This document shows, in pieces, positions 1-8,892 of a DNA stretch of 27,914 nucleotides (position 1 is the first letter of the stretch; each line of letters begins with the position of its first letter). Origin of the DNA: Tieghemiomyces parasiticus. Its lineage: Eukaryota; Kickxellomycota; Dimargaritomycetes; Dimargaritales; Dimargaritaceae. Location: NCBI GenBank assembly GCA_027575765.1, contig JANBPT010000627.1, positions 1-27,914 on the forward strand, written 5' to 3'. Both the position numbers and the translations under genes were made by a program. The notes below the pieces were generated by a model, which saw only the letters and a list, made by a program, of their open reading frames with translations, did not search any database and was not told the DNA's origin.

Positions 1-2754
1 TTTCTCCCACCAATGATGGGCCTGATTTCCCATGACTTGGGTTTCATACTTTTTGATTCTTGATGTTTCAGACATTTAGATTTCATGTGTTTCATCCTGG
101 AGGTTGCCAAAAGCATTTTACCAGCCTAAATCACTAAGGTGACCAAAGATAACTGTTTTGGCACCTTGGAGATAAACTCCTATTTAAGGTCAGAACTTCT
201 GCCCTTCTATGTTCTGGGAGAGTTTCCCCTGCCTTGCCTCCAGGCAACCCTTTTGAGTTTCCCTTGGTTCATTTGTACTTTCTTGCCCTAAGTATTCTAC
301 CTTAATGAAGCTCATCTCCCCTATCTGTTAAGATTGTGCTTAGGTCACTGAAGTATCTGACCTTAGGGTCAAATATTTGGGTAACCTTCACATTTTTGTG
401 AAGCCAAGCATGGCTTCCCCCTTTGAAGAGCTGTAGTAGGCCACGCCTACACAAGGTTTCAAGAAAAAGTAAGAAAAGAGACTGGGCAACCTCTGGGAGA
501 GGCCCAGAAGAGATGGGGGGCCAGCCAGGCCCTCCACCAATTAGTGTAAATCCTTTATTTTAGTCATAGTATATAAGCTGGGCCCAAGTATGCAACACAG
601 GACCCGGCAGCTTTATTCCCAATTCCTGTCCCATAGTGCCATTGGTTGGCACTATTCCGCTAGTAATTTCTATTATCAATATTCCCTTAAGCTTGCTTAT
701 TGATAAACGTTATAGATTTTATTGAAGGTTTTCTCTGTCAATAGTTAACCTATCAAACTTTGCGTTACAGATTTCGACAGCCCTGGTCTGACTGTATATC
801 CCCAAATTCTCCACTTTGTCCTGGAGGTTCTTTTGAAAGCGGGACCAACTCCCAGATATTGGTCCACTTTACAGACATGTGTAGTGCACTGCACATGTAA
901 AGCCCCTAACATATAGGGCTTTGACAAAAAAAGGAAAAAAAGTCAGTAAAAATCCCTCATTTATTCATAGTGCCCAACTTTGGCCCGTTTTATACTAGCT
1001 ATTGGGCTCCAAACTGATACCTGGTTACAACAAGGACAATTAATTTTCTTTTTAACAATCAAAGGAAGCCAGGGTATTTGATAAACCTGGCCTAGGTGCC
1101 CAGAGGCTTTGGTTACTGCCCTCTGGCTGGCGGTATTGATAAAACTAGAATGTGGTCAGCTGTGGCTAACCACAACACATGTGGCGCCAACACTGGCTTT
1201 ATGTCTTGAAGGTATCTAACAGGCACATCAATACCCTAAAAGGGTAAACATCCACCAATCCCCTTTAGGGGGAAAGGCCACTCTAGGTTTAAGGTTACAG
1301 GCGGTATGCAGGGGGATGTAGATCCTTCCTCCGCACTCAAGTATAAGATGCCAGTCTGCACAGGAAAGCAAGGGCTTACCAGTTAATTTTTTGATAGTAT
1401 TTTGATTCCACCTTTATTTTATTCTCTATATTTATTTTAGTTAGTTGGGATGCCATCGTGATCCCATATTATTTATGCTATTGCAAAAGTAAACAAACCA
1501 AAATCAACCCTGTTTGCCATTGGACCTAGACCAATGTTGCATATGGTCCAACCAAATTCCTGCCGCCTGGGCCTAGCACCACAGACAATTTTAGGGCAAA
1601 AACATTCTTAACATTGCAAAAAAACACTATCAATACCTCTGATAGGTCAGTTCCATATGCCAATTAGCTTGTCATTGCCTAGAATAGCTGCAACTATTGT
1701 TCAGTAGTAGGTTGGTCCACAGTTGTCTCCATGACGTATTTGCCTACATGGTTTGTTATAGAAATGCTTAATCCAATGATTATTCTCTCTGGTCTTTATT
1801 TTATCATACTATCACCCTCTAGCATACTATGCTGATACTAGGCCCAAGTCTAATACCATACCAAAAAGCTATTCTATTATCACAAAATTTATGGTTCTGA
1901 AACAGCAGACTTGGACTTTACCCTGGGATAATCTAATGTGATGGTTTCCAATCACCACACATACTACCTTCGCAATCACTAATGTTTGCTAATAAATATA
2001 GTGAACATGGAATCAAAAGGTGGACTAATGGCAAAAGCATGAAGTCATGGAAAGGGCCAATTGTGTGGATGTAAAATAGACCTCAACCAACTAGGCTTAG
2101 TGTGTTTTATATATATGTGATTGTGGGTACTAGCTGAGGGCATGGTATTGCAGTATGGTGCCCATACATGGGGGCTGGCACCAACTGGACAAGTAGACAA
2201 GCAGGGAGGGTTTATTGAGGTGAATAATTTAAGGGGCCACTCCAAGGTGGCTAATGCTACACTGTGTTAGGTGGAGCTTTAATGAAGACAAGCTCTCCTA
2301 TGGGGGGCCAACAAGGCCAAACAATTACAAGATGTAGAATACTAGAAGACATGTGGTAGAGGAGGGCACAGGACACCATGAAAACAAATGAAAGCAGAGA
2401 TAATCAGAGCAAATGGATGCTGAAGAGAGAGAGAGAGAAAGGTCTTCCCCTGGCCCCCTTTCTAGATCTTCAAAATAATTTTGTGGTCTATCCTGACCAA
2501 GTTGACCTGGATACCAGTGAGTCACAACAGTTGGAGACAGAGGGCGACCTTCAGGAGGTCAATTCCTTGGGTCAGCCTCCTGAGTCCCGCTGCCACAACA
2601 CATTACCCAACAATACAAGGAAGTAGATGATAAAAACGGAGACCAAGTTCATCAAGGCGGACTTGATGGTTCATGTAGCAAGGTTGGGCTGCAAGGGTTT
2701 GTAGTTTTGGAAGTGGTTCTGGGAGGCCAAAGGTATATTGGGTTCGTGGGAGTA
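1..2754. other. CpG-depleted, gene-free region (probably decayed, methylated repeat DNA)
   Basis: I see no recognisable gene here. The few open frames on either strand (for example 2378-2626 on + and 2045-2245 on -) are under 85 codons, and I do not recognise their products. Base composition differs from the rest of the window: AT-leaning, and I counted only about two dozen CG dinucleotides in 2.75 kb where well over a hundred would be expected from base content, with abundant TG and CA. That is the usual trace of cytosine methylation followed by deamination. A TATA-like tatataag at about 570 and a GA microsatellite near 2425 are the only local features. Decayed retroelement sequence is the likeliest origin, by inference from composition and the adjacent LTRs; no protein remnant could be named. 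Confidence 0.55.
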
Positions 2755-2758
2755 GTAT

Positions 2759-3163
2759 TTTAACCAAGGTACCCCCCCAGGAAGCCTCCTAGCCAAAGAA
2801 AGTTACCTCCCTTCAGGACCTGTCTCCCCGATGGAATGTGCCAACTTCCATCACCAATTATCCTTATCCCTTGAGAACCAGGAAGGCGGCGGCCTTCAGA
2901 CTTTGAGGGTGAAGTTGACTTGATTTGGATCCTAAACCTCACGGGAAAAGTCCCTAGCCCAGGCGCCTCAAGGTACACCAAACGGTTTCGCGCCATCACT
3001 TGAACCACGTTTATTTTAAGACGGCAAATTGGCCATAAACGATGGATTCGTCAAGTGTGTAATAAATACTGTTTTTTTTAAGTTCTAACTGGCCTGCTCA
3101 CCTTCGACCTGCTCTCAGTCTTCCTCTAGTTGCTCCTCCCCTCGGGCTACACACCCCGTCACA
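2759..3163 (+). repeat. Solo LTR-like repeat, left copy (405 bp)
   Basis: This stretch matches the reverse complement of 3384-3788 along its whole length, at roughly 70-80% identity by eye with small indels. Both copies are 405 bp. Its ends read TTTAAC at 2759 (TGTAAC in the other copy) and GTCACA at 3163, the TG...CA pattern of retrotransposon LTRs. The flanks are gtat (2755-2758) and gcat (3164-3167), an imperfect 4-bp target duplication. Read on +, a TATA-like tttatttta (about 3010) precedes an AATAAA (about 3061) and a pyrimidine-rich tail ending CCCCGTCACA, which suggests the + orientation. No primer-binding site or internal domain adjoins it, so it is a solo LTR or one arm of a foldback element. 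The spacer 3164-3383 holds no gene that I can see. Confidence 0.6.
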
Positions 3164-3383
3164 GCATGAGTTCGTGAGGAGAGGTATGGAAGGATCCTAA
3201 AAGTCGGGAAGCCGGTTGTGGGGTGGTGTGCTGGTGTAGGAGACACTTTCGGTGGCGTAGGCATGCGTTAGCCTAGTGTGGTTTTTCGGGCACCACATTT
3301 ATATTGCTTCGTTTTAGGTGTTCATCTCCCGGAAGTAATCCGCACTAAGGCATTTAATTGTCTCTGGTTGACAATAGTTGTAT

Positions 3384-3788
3384 TGTGACGGGGTGTGTGT
3401 CCCGAGGGGAGAGGGCAACTAGTAAAGACCGAGGGAGGGTCGCAGGCGAGCAGGCCAGTTAGAAAGTTAATACAGACATTTATTACACACTTGATGAAAT
3501 AGGCGGTTATGGCTGGTTTGCCGCCTTTAAATATGGGTGGTTGAGGTGATGACGCGAAACCGTTTGGTGTATCTTAGGCGCTGCAATTAACGACCTCAAT
3601 TATAAAAAGTGAGGTCGCCAAATCAGGTCAAGTTTCCTTCTCAAATCTGAAGGCCGCCTCCTTCTTAGTTTTTAATGGAAGGCGCCTGATTGATTGTGGA
3701 GGCGTCCATTTTCCATCAGGAAGGTCGGACCTAAAGAGAGGCGGTCTTCTTGGAAGGGAAGGCCTCTTGGGGGGCCGCCTTGGTTACA
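3384..3788 (-). repeat. Solo LTR-like repeat, right copy (405 bp, inverted)
   Basis: This is the inverted partner of 2759-3163. It starts TGTGACGGGG at 3384 and ends GGTTACA at 3788, giving terminal TGTGAC/TGTAAC symmetry, and is flanked by exact 4-bp duplications gtat (3380-3383) and gtat (3789-3792). On the minus strand it carries a TATA-like catatttaaa and then an AATAAA, in the U3-R order of an LTR, so it probably reads right to left, tail to tail with the left copy. A 4-bp duplication with TGT...ACA ends fits Ty3/gypsy-type integration (4-6 bp), but no internal coding region is present to confirm the family. Because the outermost flanks of the pair (2755-2758 and 3789-3792) are also both gtat, a single foldback element of about 1 kb cannot be excluded. 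Confidence 0.62.
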
Positions 3789-3792
3789 GTAT

Positions 3793-4166
3793 TTTCAGAT
3801 TCTATATCATAGCTGTTTTGTGGGGGATATGCTTTTTATACGATTTTTTGTGTCAGATGCATGAGCTCCACCTAATGAACGGCGGCTGGGCAACTGACAA
3901 ACATTGGGTTTGTAAACTCAATTGCAACTCTCAGCGTTTATAATTCCGAACGAAGGTAAGGGCAAGGTACTAGGTAACACAGTAGTCAACCGGACGAGGC
4001 CTGCAGAAATTACAATATATAGGGGAAAAGAGGAACAAATATGTTAACCGGGCAAGGGCCAAAGGTAATAATAGTGGCAGTAGAGATAGTAGTTGAGGGG
4101 CCAGCACACAGGGCGCGTATCGTTACAGGGTAAGGGAGACAACAACAGAAATCGGGTTCAGGACTA
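3793..4166. other. Non-coding 3' flank of ERF2
   Basis: This stretch lies between the right LTR copy and the stop codon of ERF2. I see no coding frame of note; it should contain the ERF2 3' UTR and polyadenylation region. CpG is more frequent than in 1-2754, so the depleted block ends at or before the LTR pair. Confidence 0.5.
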
Positions 4167-6554
4167 TTAGATAACGACGGGCCACGGGTGGGAGGTCGTA
4201 TGCCGGGCGCGGTCCGACGGGGTTCGGACTGGGCGAGTTGGGACTGGGGTCGAAGTGTGGCGTTGGTGGTGGTCCTTATCGAGCGCGTGGAGCTCATAGT
4301 CCGCGGCAATTGGTTCAGCAGGCGCTTCAGGATGAGGTGAGCGGGTATGTAAGGTAGCGTTGAGCGACGCGTTGGAACCTTCAGTGGAGGGTGCGGCGGC
4401 GGCAGGATGGAAGAGATGGAAACTGAGGGAATGCGAAGGGAGGGATGGTAGGTGCGGCGGGACACTTCCGTTAAGGGGGTCGTGGCCAGTCGAAGTGGAC
4501 GGCGACAGTGAAGACTGGGAGGTGTAGTAGGAACTGACACCGGAGACATGGTTTGAGGGCGTCGTGTATTTAGCCGTTGTGGTGGCGGTGAAGGATGGCC
4601 GGTCCTGCTGCGGTGGGAGGACTGGAGACGGGTCGATTTGAGGGGGCAAAGAAGCGAAGGGAGAACCGGGCGAGTCGCTGGAAATCAGGTCCTGGCTAGA
4701 CGAGGTGTGGTGATTGATTCGCGTGGCCACTGAACCGTTGTGCGACCGAATAGAATGGTTGCTGGGGGTTTGGTGTAGCCGCGGATGGTCGTTAACGGCG
4801 AGGGATTCCGGGCCGGTAGCGCTCAAAGGGTCGAGCGCCGCGCCCAAGCGGTATTGAGCGGCCAGGCCGCCCGGCCCGGGTCGAGAAATTCGGTGCCAAG
4901 GGACGTGGTTAACCGGGGGTGAGTGAATAGACGATCGCGGGGACATGATGGCGCCTAGGCCAGCAGACTGCGAGAGCTGGCCGGTCGTCGAAGTCGAATC
5001 GGCCGTCGCGGGACGCGCTCCATCAGCAGCGCCACCTGCTCCATGGTTACCCGGTAATTCGGCCGGATCGACGTACTCCCGCCAGTTGACGGGCGGTTCC
5101 GGGCGGGGGCGACACAGGACGTAGCAAAAGTTACTGAGACACGACGCTTTGACACCGAACGGACTGGTGTACCGACGGCGGCCGGCCGAGTAAGACGACT
5201 TGATTTGCTCGTGGGTGGTCAGATTGCGCGACATGAGGTAAATGTGGTAGGCGGTGAGGCCGCCAACAGACCAGAAGAATACAAAGCTGTAAATGATGAG
5301 GACAAGGGATACCGGCGAGCGACCCAGGCTGCTACCGAAAGTGTAGGGTTGTCCTTCGTCGTCGAGTTCGTCACGCACGAGGGGCTTGAGGAGATTCCAC
5401 AGCGCGAAACTAAAAACGTAGGCACAGAGGGCGGTGCATGAGGCGACAAAGATAAAGAAGTAGCGATAGTTGCGCCGGCCCACACAGTTGTTGAGCCATG
5501 CGCAGTGGTGGTCCTCATTCTCCACGCACACGTTGCACTGGCGGCAGTGCGACGCCCGCGGCGGCCGGTAAATGTGGCACGTGTCGCAGTACTTGAGGCG
5601 GATCGCGACCCCGTGAATGAGGACCTGCTTGGTGGTGCTGTGGTTGTAGGCGAAATTCGGGTCGGCGCTGACAAAGTTGGGGTGCAGGGCGGATGGCGTT
5701 TGGAGGTTGGGGAACGACATGGACCGACTCCCGGTCGTCGAGCCGACGCCTGTCGCGGCGTTCGTTAGACCGGGCTCGCCGGCCGTCACGTAGCTCATCG
5801 GGTCGTGGTGTAGGTCTGGCGGAAGGATCCCCGGGTCGGTCCACGCGGCGCAAATCATATTACTAAAGACCAGGAGCGTGAGGTACCCAAACAGTATGAC
5901 CCACACCGGGCTCACCTCGTGCCAGATGAAGGGGCATTCAAATACGCAGAATAGGACCACCGGGGCCGCGATGAGTCCCACCGCCATCACGAACGGCGTC
6001 CACGTTCGACTAGTGACAAGGCGGCCGCCGAGAAAGACGTGAACACGGCGGTCACCTTTGATTTTGTACCGCCGGCGGTAGTGCGCGGGCCTAACATGGA
6101 CCGTCGTGGCTGACGGCACGGGCCCCGCCGTGCCCATCCGATCGAGACCCAGGCCAGGTGCAACCCGGGCCGAGTGACGGTTTGTAGCTGTCGTCGGTGG
6201 TGGTGGCGGTGGTTGTTGGCACGATGAATGGGGTGAGTGTGCCGGGCCTTCACCGTTCGTGCGCGACCCTGGCGGCCGAGAGGTTGCCGACGCGGTTGTC
6301 ATGGAGAGCCGATCCGCCTCGGCGGGATCCATAGCGAGGGCCTGAAAAATCGACCGGCTGGCGTTGGCCGTATTGAGGGCCGGTGGCGAAGGCAGTTGCT
6401 GGGGCCGTGGGGGTAACGGGGAGACGTCCGGTGACGTTGGGGTCAGTAGTAAAGGCTCGAGGGCGGCTGCAGGTCGGAGGGACCGCGTTCGAGAGGGAAT
6501 TGAGAGTCGGAGGTGGGCCTCATCCGGACCGGTCACTTCGTCGGAGAAGCGCAT
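4167..6554 (-). CDS. ERF2: DHHC-type protein S-palmitoyltransferase, Erf2-like
   Basis: Single-exon gene of 795 codons. The product transfers palmitate from palmitoyl-CoA to protein cysteines through an acyl-enzyme; yeast Erf2, with Erf4, acts on Ras at the ER. The Cys-rich DHHC domain spans about residues 321-365: CDTCHIYRPPRASHC, then NEDHHCAWLNNC with catalytic D348-H349-H350-C351. A DPG motif (240-242) follows TM2 and a TTxE motif (TTHE, 446-449) follows TM4. Four membrane segments are visible at about 187-209, 216-237, 365-386 and 415-440, with the DHHC loop between TM2 and TM3 as the family requires. The Ser/Pro-rich N-terminus (about 180 aa) and the Ser/Thr/Pro-rich tail (about 290 aa) make it roughly twice the length of yeast Erf2. 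The start is the first in-frame ATG; M75 is an alternative. Membership of the DHHC family is certain; assignment to Erf2 among its paralogs is likely. Confidence 0.92.
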   Translation of the reverse strand: MRFSDEVTGPDEAHLRLSIPSRTRSLRPAAALEPLLLTPTSPDVSPLPPRPQQLPSPPALNTANASRSIFQALAMDPAEADRLSMTTASATSRPPGSRTNGEGPAHSPHSSCQQPPPPPPTTATNRHSARVAPGLGLDRMGTAGPVPSATTVHVRPAHYRRRYKIKGDRRVHVFLGGRLVTSRTWTPFVMAVGLIAAPVVLFCVFECPFIWHEVSPVWVILFGYLTLLVFSNMICAAWTDPGILPPDLHHDPMSYVTAGEPGLTNAATGVGSTTGSRSMSFPNLQTPSALHPNFVSADPNFAYNHSTTKQVLIHGVAIRLKYCDTCHIYRPPRASHCRQCNVCVENEDHHCAWLNNCVGRRNYRYFFIFVASCTALCAYVFSFALWNLLKPLVRDELDDEGQPYTFGSSLGRSPVSLVLIIYSFVFFWSVGGLTAYHIYLMSRNLTTHEQIKSSYSAGRRRYTSPFGVKASCLSNFCYVLCRPRPEPPVNWREYVDPAELPGNHGAGGAADGARPATADSTSTTGQLSQSAGLGAIMSPRSSIHSPPVNHVPWHRISRPGPGGLAAQYRLGAALDPLSATGPESLAVNDHPRLHQTPSNHSIRSHNGSVATRINHHTSSSQDLISSDSPGSPFASLPPQIDPSPVLPPQQDRPSFTATTTAKYTTPSNHVSGVSSYYTSQSSLSPSTSTGHDPLNGSVPPHLPSLPSHSLSFHLFHPAAAAPSTEGSNASLNATLHTRSPHPEAPAEPIAADYELHALDKDHHQRHTSTPVPTRPVRTPSDRARHTTSHPWPVVI

Positions 6555-6831
6555 GAGCCTCTGCGCTGAGCCTCAGGGAAAGAGACGCGGGGGGAGTGGA
6601 GTCGGTGAGGGAAGCAAATGGAACAGAAGCGACGCGGGCGAGTACGGCGAGGAAAACGAGGGAGAATGCGGCTGGACCGTAAGGGCCTAGGAAGCGTAGG
6701 TAAGGTTCGGCGTCGGGACGCGTAGGTGGAAATGGAATCGCGGCCGAGTTGACGACAGAGAAAATAGCCAGAAGGCCAGTAAGGAGAGCCGTTCTGGTGG
6801 CGACTGACGGCCCGTGATGTTCCCTATACAT
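6520..6831 (-). other. Upstream ORF overlapping the ERF2 start, with hydrophobic segments
   Basis: A 103-codon frame begins at an ATG at 6831 after a CT-rich leader and ends at 6520, 35 bases inside ERF2 in another frame. It would be the first AUG on an ERF2 transcript that starts upstream of 6831. The encoded peptide has a signal-like segment (TALLTGLLAIFSVVNSAA, about residues 14-31) and a second hydrophobic run (AAFSLVFLAVLARVASVPF). I recognise no family. It may be a regulatory uORF, a mis-joined 5' exon, or chance in GC-rich DNA. Confidence 0.25.
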
Positions 6832-8306
6832 GAAGAGAAAAGCGGGGGAGGGGAGGCTCCTTGATTACTGACTGTGGAATCAGCCGCTCAGTGTCGGAAT
6901 GCACAGTGCACCCAGGCCCTCCAGCCCGTTGGTTTTTGCACGCTTAGGGGCTACCCTTACCCTCCACAATAGGTTTGCGCTCCCCGGTCTGTACCCACCG
7001 ACATCTGCGCCTACCCGTCTCGGTGGCTTTTTCTCAATCTATTAGTATTCATTAGCTCGTCGTCTAGCGCACTTGTCTCCACCTGTTGCCCATTGTACCG
7101 TTGGGTACCTCTTCCCATTCAATCCACCAGGTGAAGGTCCAGATAGTAGGCGGGGACATAACACATTGGCCTTTGGGGGGGTCAGATAATGTGGACACTC
7201 GCGTAATGTACTCTGGGGGCTATATCCACTCCTGGTGGTAGCCACTAGGCGGAGACCCAAGACAGACAGTGGGCGAGGTCAGCCGTGCCAAGTCTACCGG
7301 CTAGGGTAGGACAGGCGCGTCTGGATCTGTCGAAACGGCTTGGAGGGGGTTGCACGGCGCTGATTCTATAAAGCCTCCCCACGGAATTACCAGGGCTGTC
7401 GCAGGACTGGGCGACGGAGGACGGGCTGGTCAATGAAGCACGGCTGAGGCGCCACTCAGGTTTAGTCCGGCGCTCTACGGAGGATACATGGTTGGACTCC
7501 TCGAAATCCCGGAAAACGGGCTCCCGGATAGGCACCCGGGCCTTCATTGCCCGCTAGCCTAGGCTTTGTGATATTGTTGCCTCAATTCTCTTCATAATGT
7601 GTGCTAAAGCGAATGATGTTCTAGGTTACAGCAGGGATGGCCACAGTGACCATTCAAATAGCGCACCCCCCCCCCACCGACTCCAACATCACACATTGCT
7701 GACTGTACATCCGTAAACACCGTCACATGGAGCCTAAGCGTGCTGATACCAGGGAGACAAGGCCCAGTACATGGTGAGTGTATTGATCCCCCCTTCTTTT
7801 CTCCCCTTTTGTCATTGCGTTCAAGCTAGTAGGCAGATTTCTTCAGCCAATACATAGATGCACTCTGGTAATAGGCTACTTGTAAGCTACCAGCCAGGCC
7901 TACTCGCGCATCATCTGCAGGAGCCCCATGCTAACAGTGCCGTGAATCGGCAGTGTACTGTGAAAACTAAGTGGATGATGAAAGGGAGGAGGAGCCCCTC
8001 CCCCCTTCTGCCATACACAAGCCAGGCTCAGGGTCAGCAGCTAGTAACGTCCCGCCATCATTCAACGGTCACTCACACCTGCCTCGCCACCAGTTCACTG
8101 ACGCCGGGTAGTTGTGACCCTGAGGACATCCAGCCACTACGCTAGATCCTAGGAGTCCAAGCGGCAGCTGGTTGCAGTGTCACGGCCTGCAGTAGAGCGG
8201 GGAAGACTTTGGCATTAAGATTCAAGCTAGTGGCCAAAGTACTTGTTTAGCATTCCACTCCGACTAGCATTCCGCAACTTCTCGGTACCCATTTAACCGA
8301 CGTGAC
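6832..8306. other. Intergenic region between ERF2 and the small three-exon gene
   Basis: About 1.5 kb without a convincing gene. The frames at 7245-7547 and 7042-7260 (-) and 7858-8145 (+) are low-complexity or arginine-rich and show no recognised motif or clear splice structure. A run of about ten C residues lies near 7665. The left part should contain the ERF2 promoter and the right end the promoter of the gene at 8307. Confidence 0.45.
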
Positions 8307-8804
8307 ATGGATCTCTCCCCCGCCGAGCCCAGTCTCGAAGGTAACTTCATCGAACGCATCTATTCCACTCACGGTCTTCACCTTAGCGACTCTGCTGTTC
8401 CACTCTACTCACTCGGCTGTGCCTTTCTACACGTCCGCCCCCCTCCGTCTCTTTACAGACTTACTAGCGCAAGAAGAAGCGCTCGCCGAAGGCAGCCTCT
8501 CGGCTGGGCTCCACACCTCGCCACCGCTGCCGCTGCACCGACCGAGCGTGCGGCCCCTCTCAAGTCTACCCACTATCCCCAAAGAAGACATGCAGGGTAA
8601 GCCAGGATCCTTAGATACTCCCTATTAAGTTAGTAACCCCCCCCCACAACGATTGATTATGTAATCTCACCACCGCTAGATTCTATACCACTGTACTTGA
8701 TATTAATTACCGCAGATATATTCCAACATCTGGACCGGATCGTAGCAACACTCGACAAGGACCGCTGGCGCTTCGACACTCAAGCCGACATGGTCCTCTT
8801 CTAG
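8307..8804 (+). CDS. Small hypothetical protein, three exons (86 aa)
   Basis: Exons 8307-8340, 8459-8596 and 8716-8804. Both introns have strong sites (G|GTAACT...TTTACAG and G|GTAAGC...CCGCAG), and the phases agree at both junctions (phase 1 each), giving one open frame of 86 residues. The N-terminus is acidic (PSLEDLLAQEEALAEGSL), the middle is Pro/Ser-rich (about 30-50), and the C-terminus is a predicted amphipathic helix (DIFQHLDRIVATLDKD) followed by RWRFD. I do not recognise the family; the shape, a small acidic protein with a C-terminal helix, suits an accessory subunit of a larger complex, but that is inference. It converges on DPH2, whose stop lies 88 bp beyond. Splice signals and phases are the main support; there is no homology evidence. 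Confidence 0.55.
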
Positions 8805-8892
8805 CCCTTCTTCCGGTCCCGCTTGCCTGGCTCGTTCGTCACCGCTCCCCCGTTGGGGATTATACGTGGATCCCCTCCCGCGCCCACATGAA

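Noticed and set aside
503..2330. Possible diverged direct repeat (shared atggggggcca near 510 and 2297) as an older LTR pair
   Set aside because: The similarity does not extend convincingly beyond about 30 bases, so it may be chance.
2378..2626. 82-codon + ORF in the CpG-depleted region, considered as a gag remnant
   Set aside because: No zinc knuckle or other retroelement motif and no continuation in either direction.
4010..4549. 179-codon ORF in another frame overlapping the ERF2 tail
   Set aside because: It lies within the low-complexity Ser/Pro-rich coding region of ERF2 and reads as Ser/Thr/Pro-rich shadow sequence.
7042..7547. Minus-strand ORFs between ERF2 and the small gene
   Set aside because: Arg/Ser/Pro-rich translations, no motif, and no phase-consistent exon partners found.
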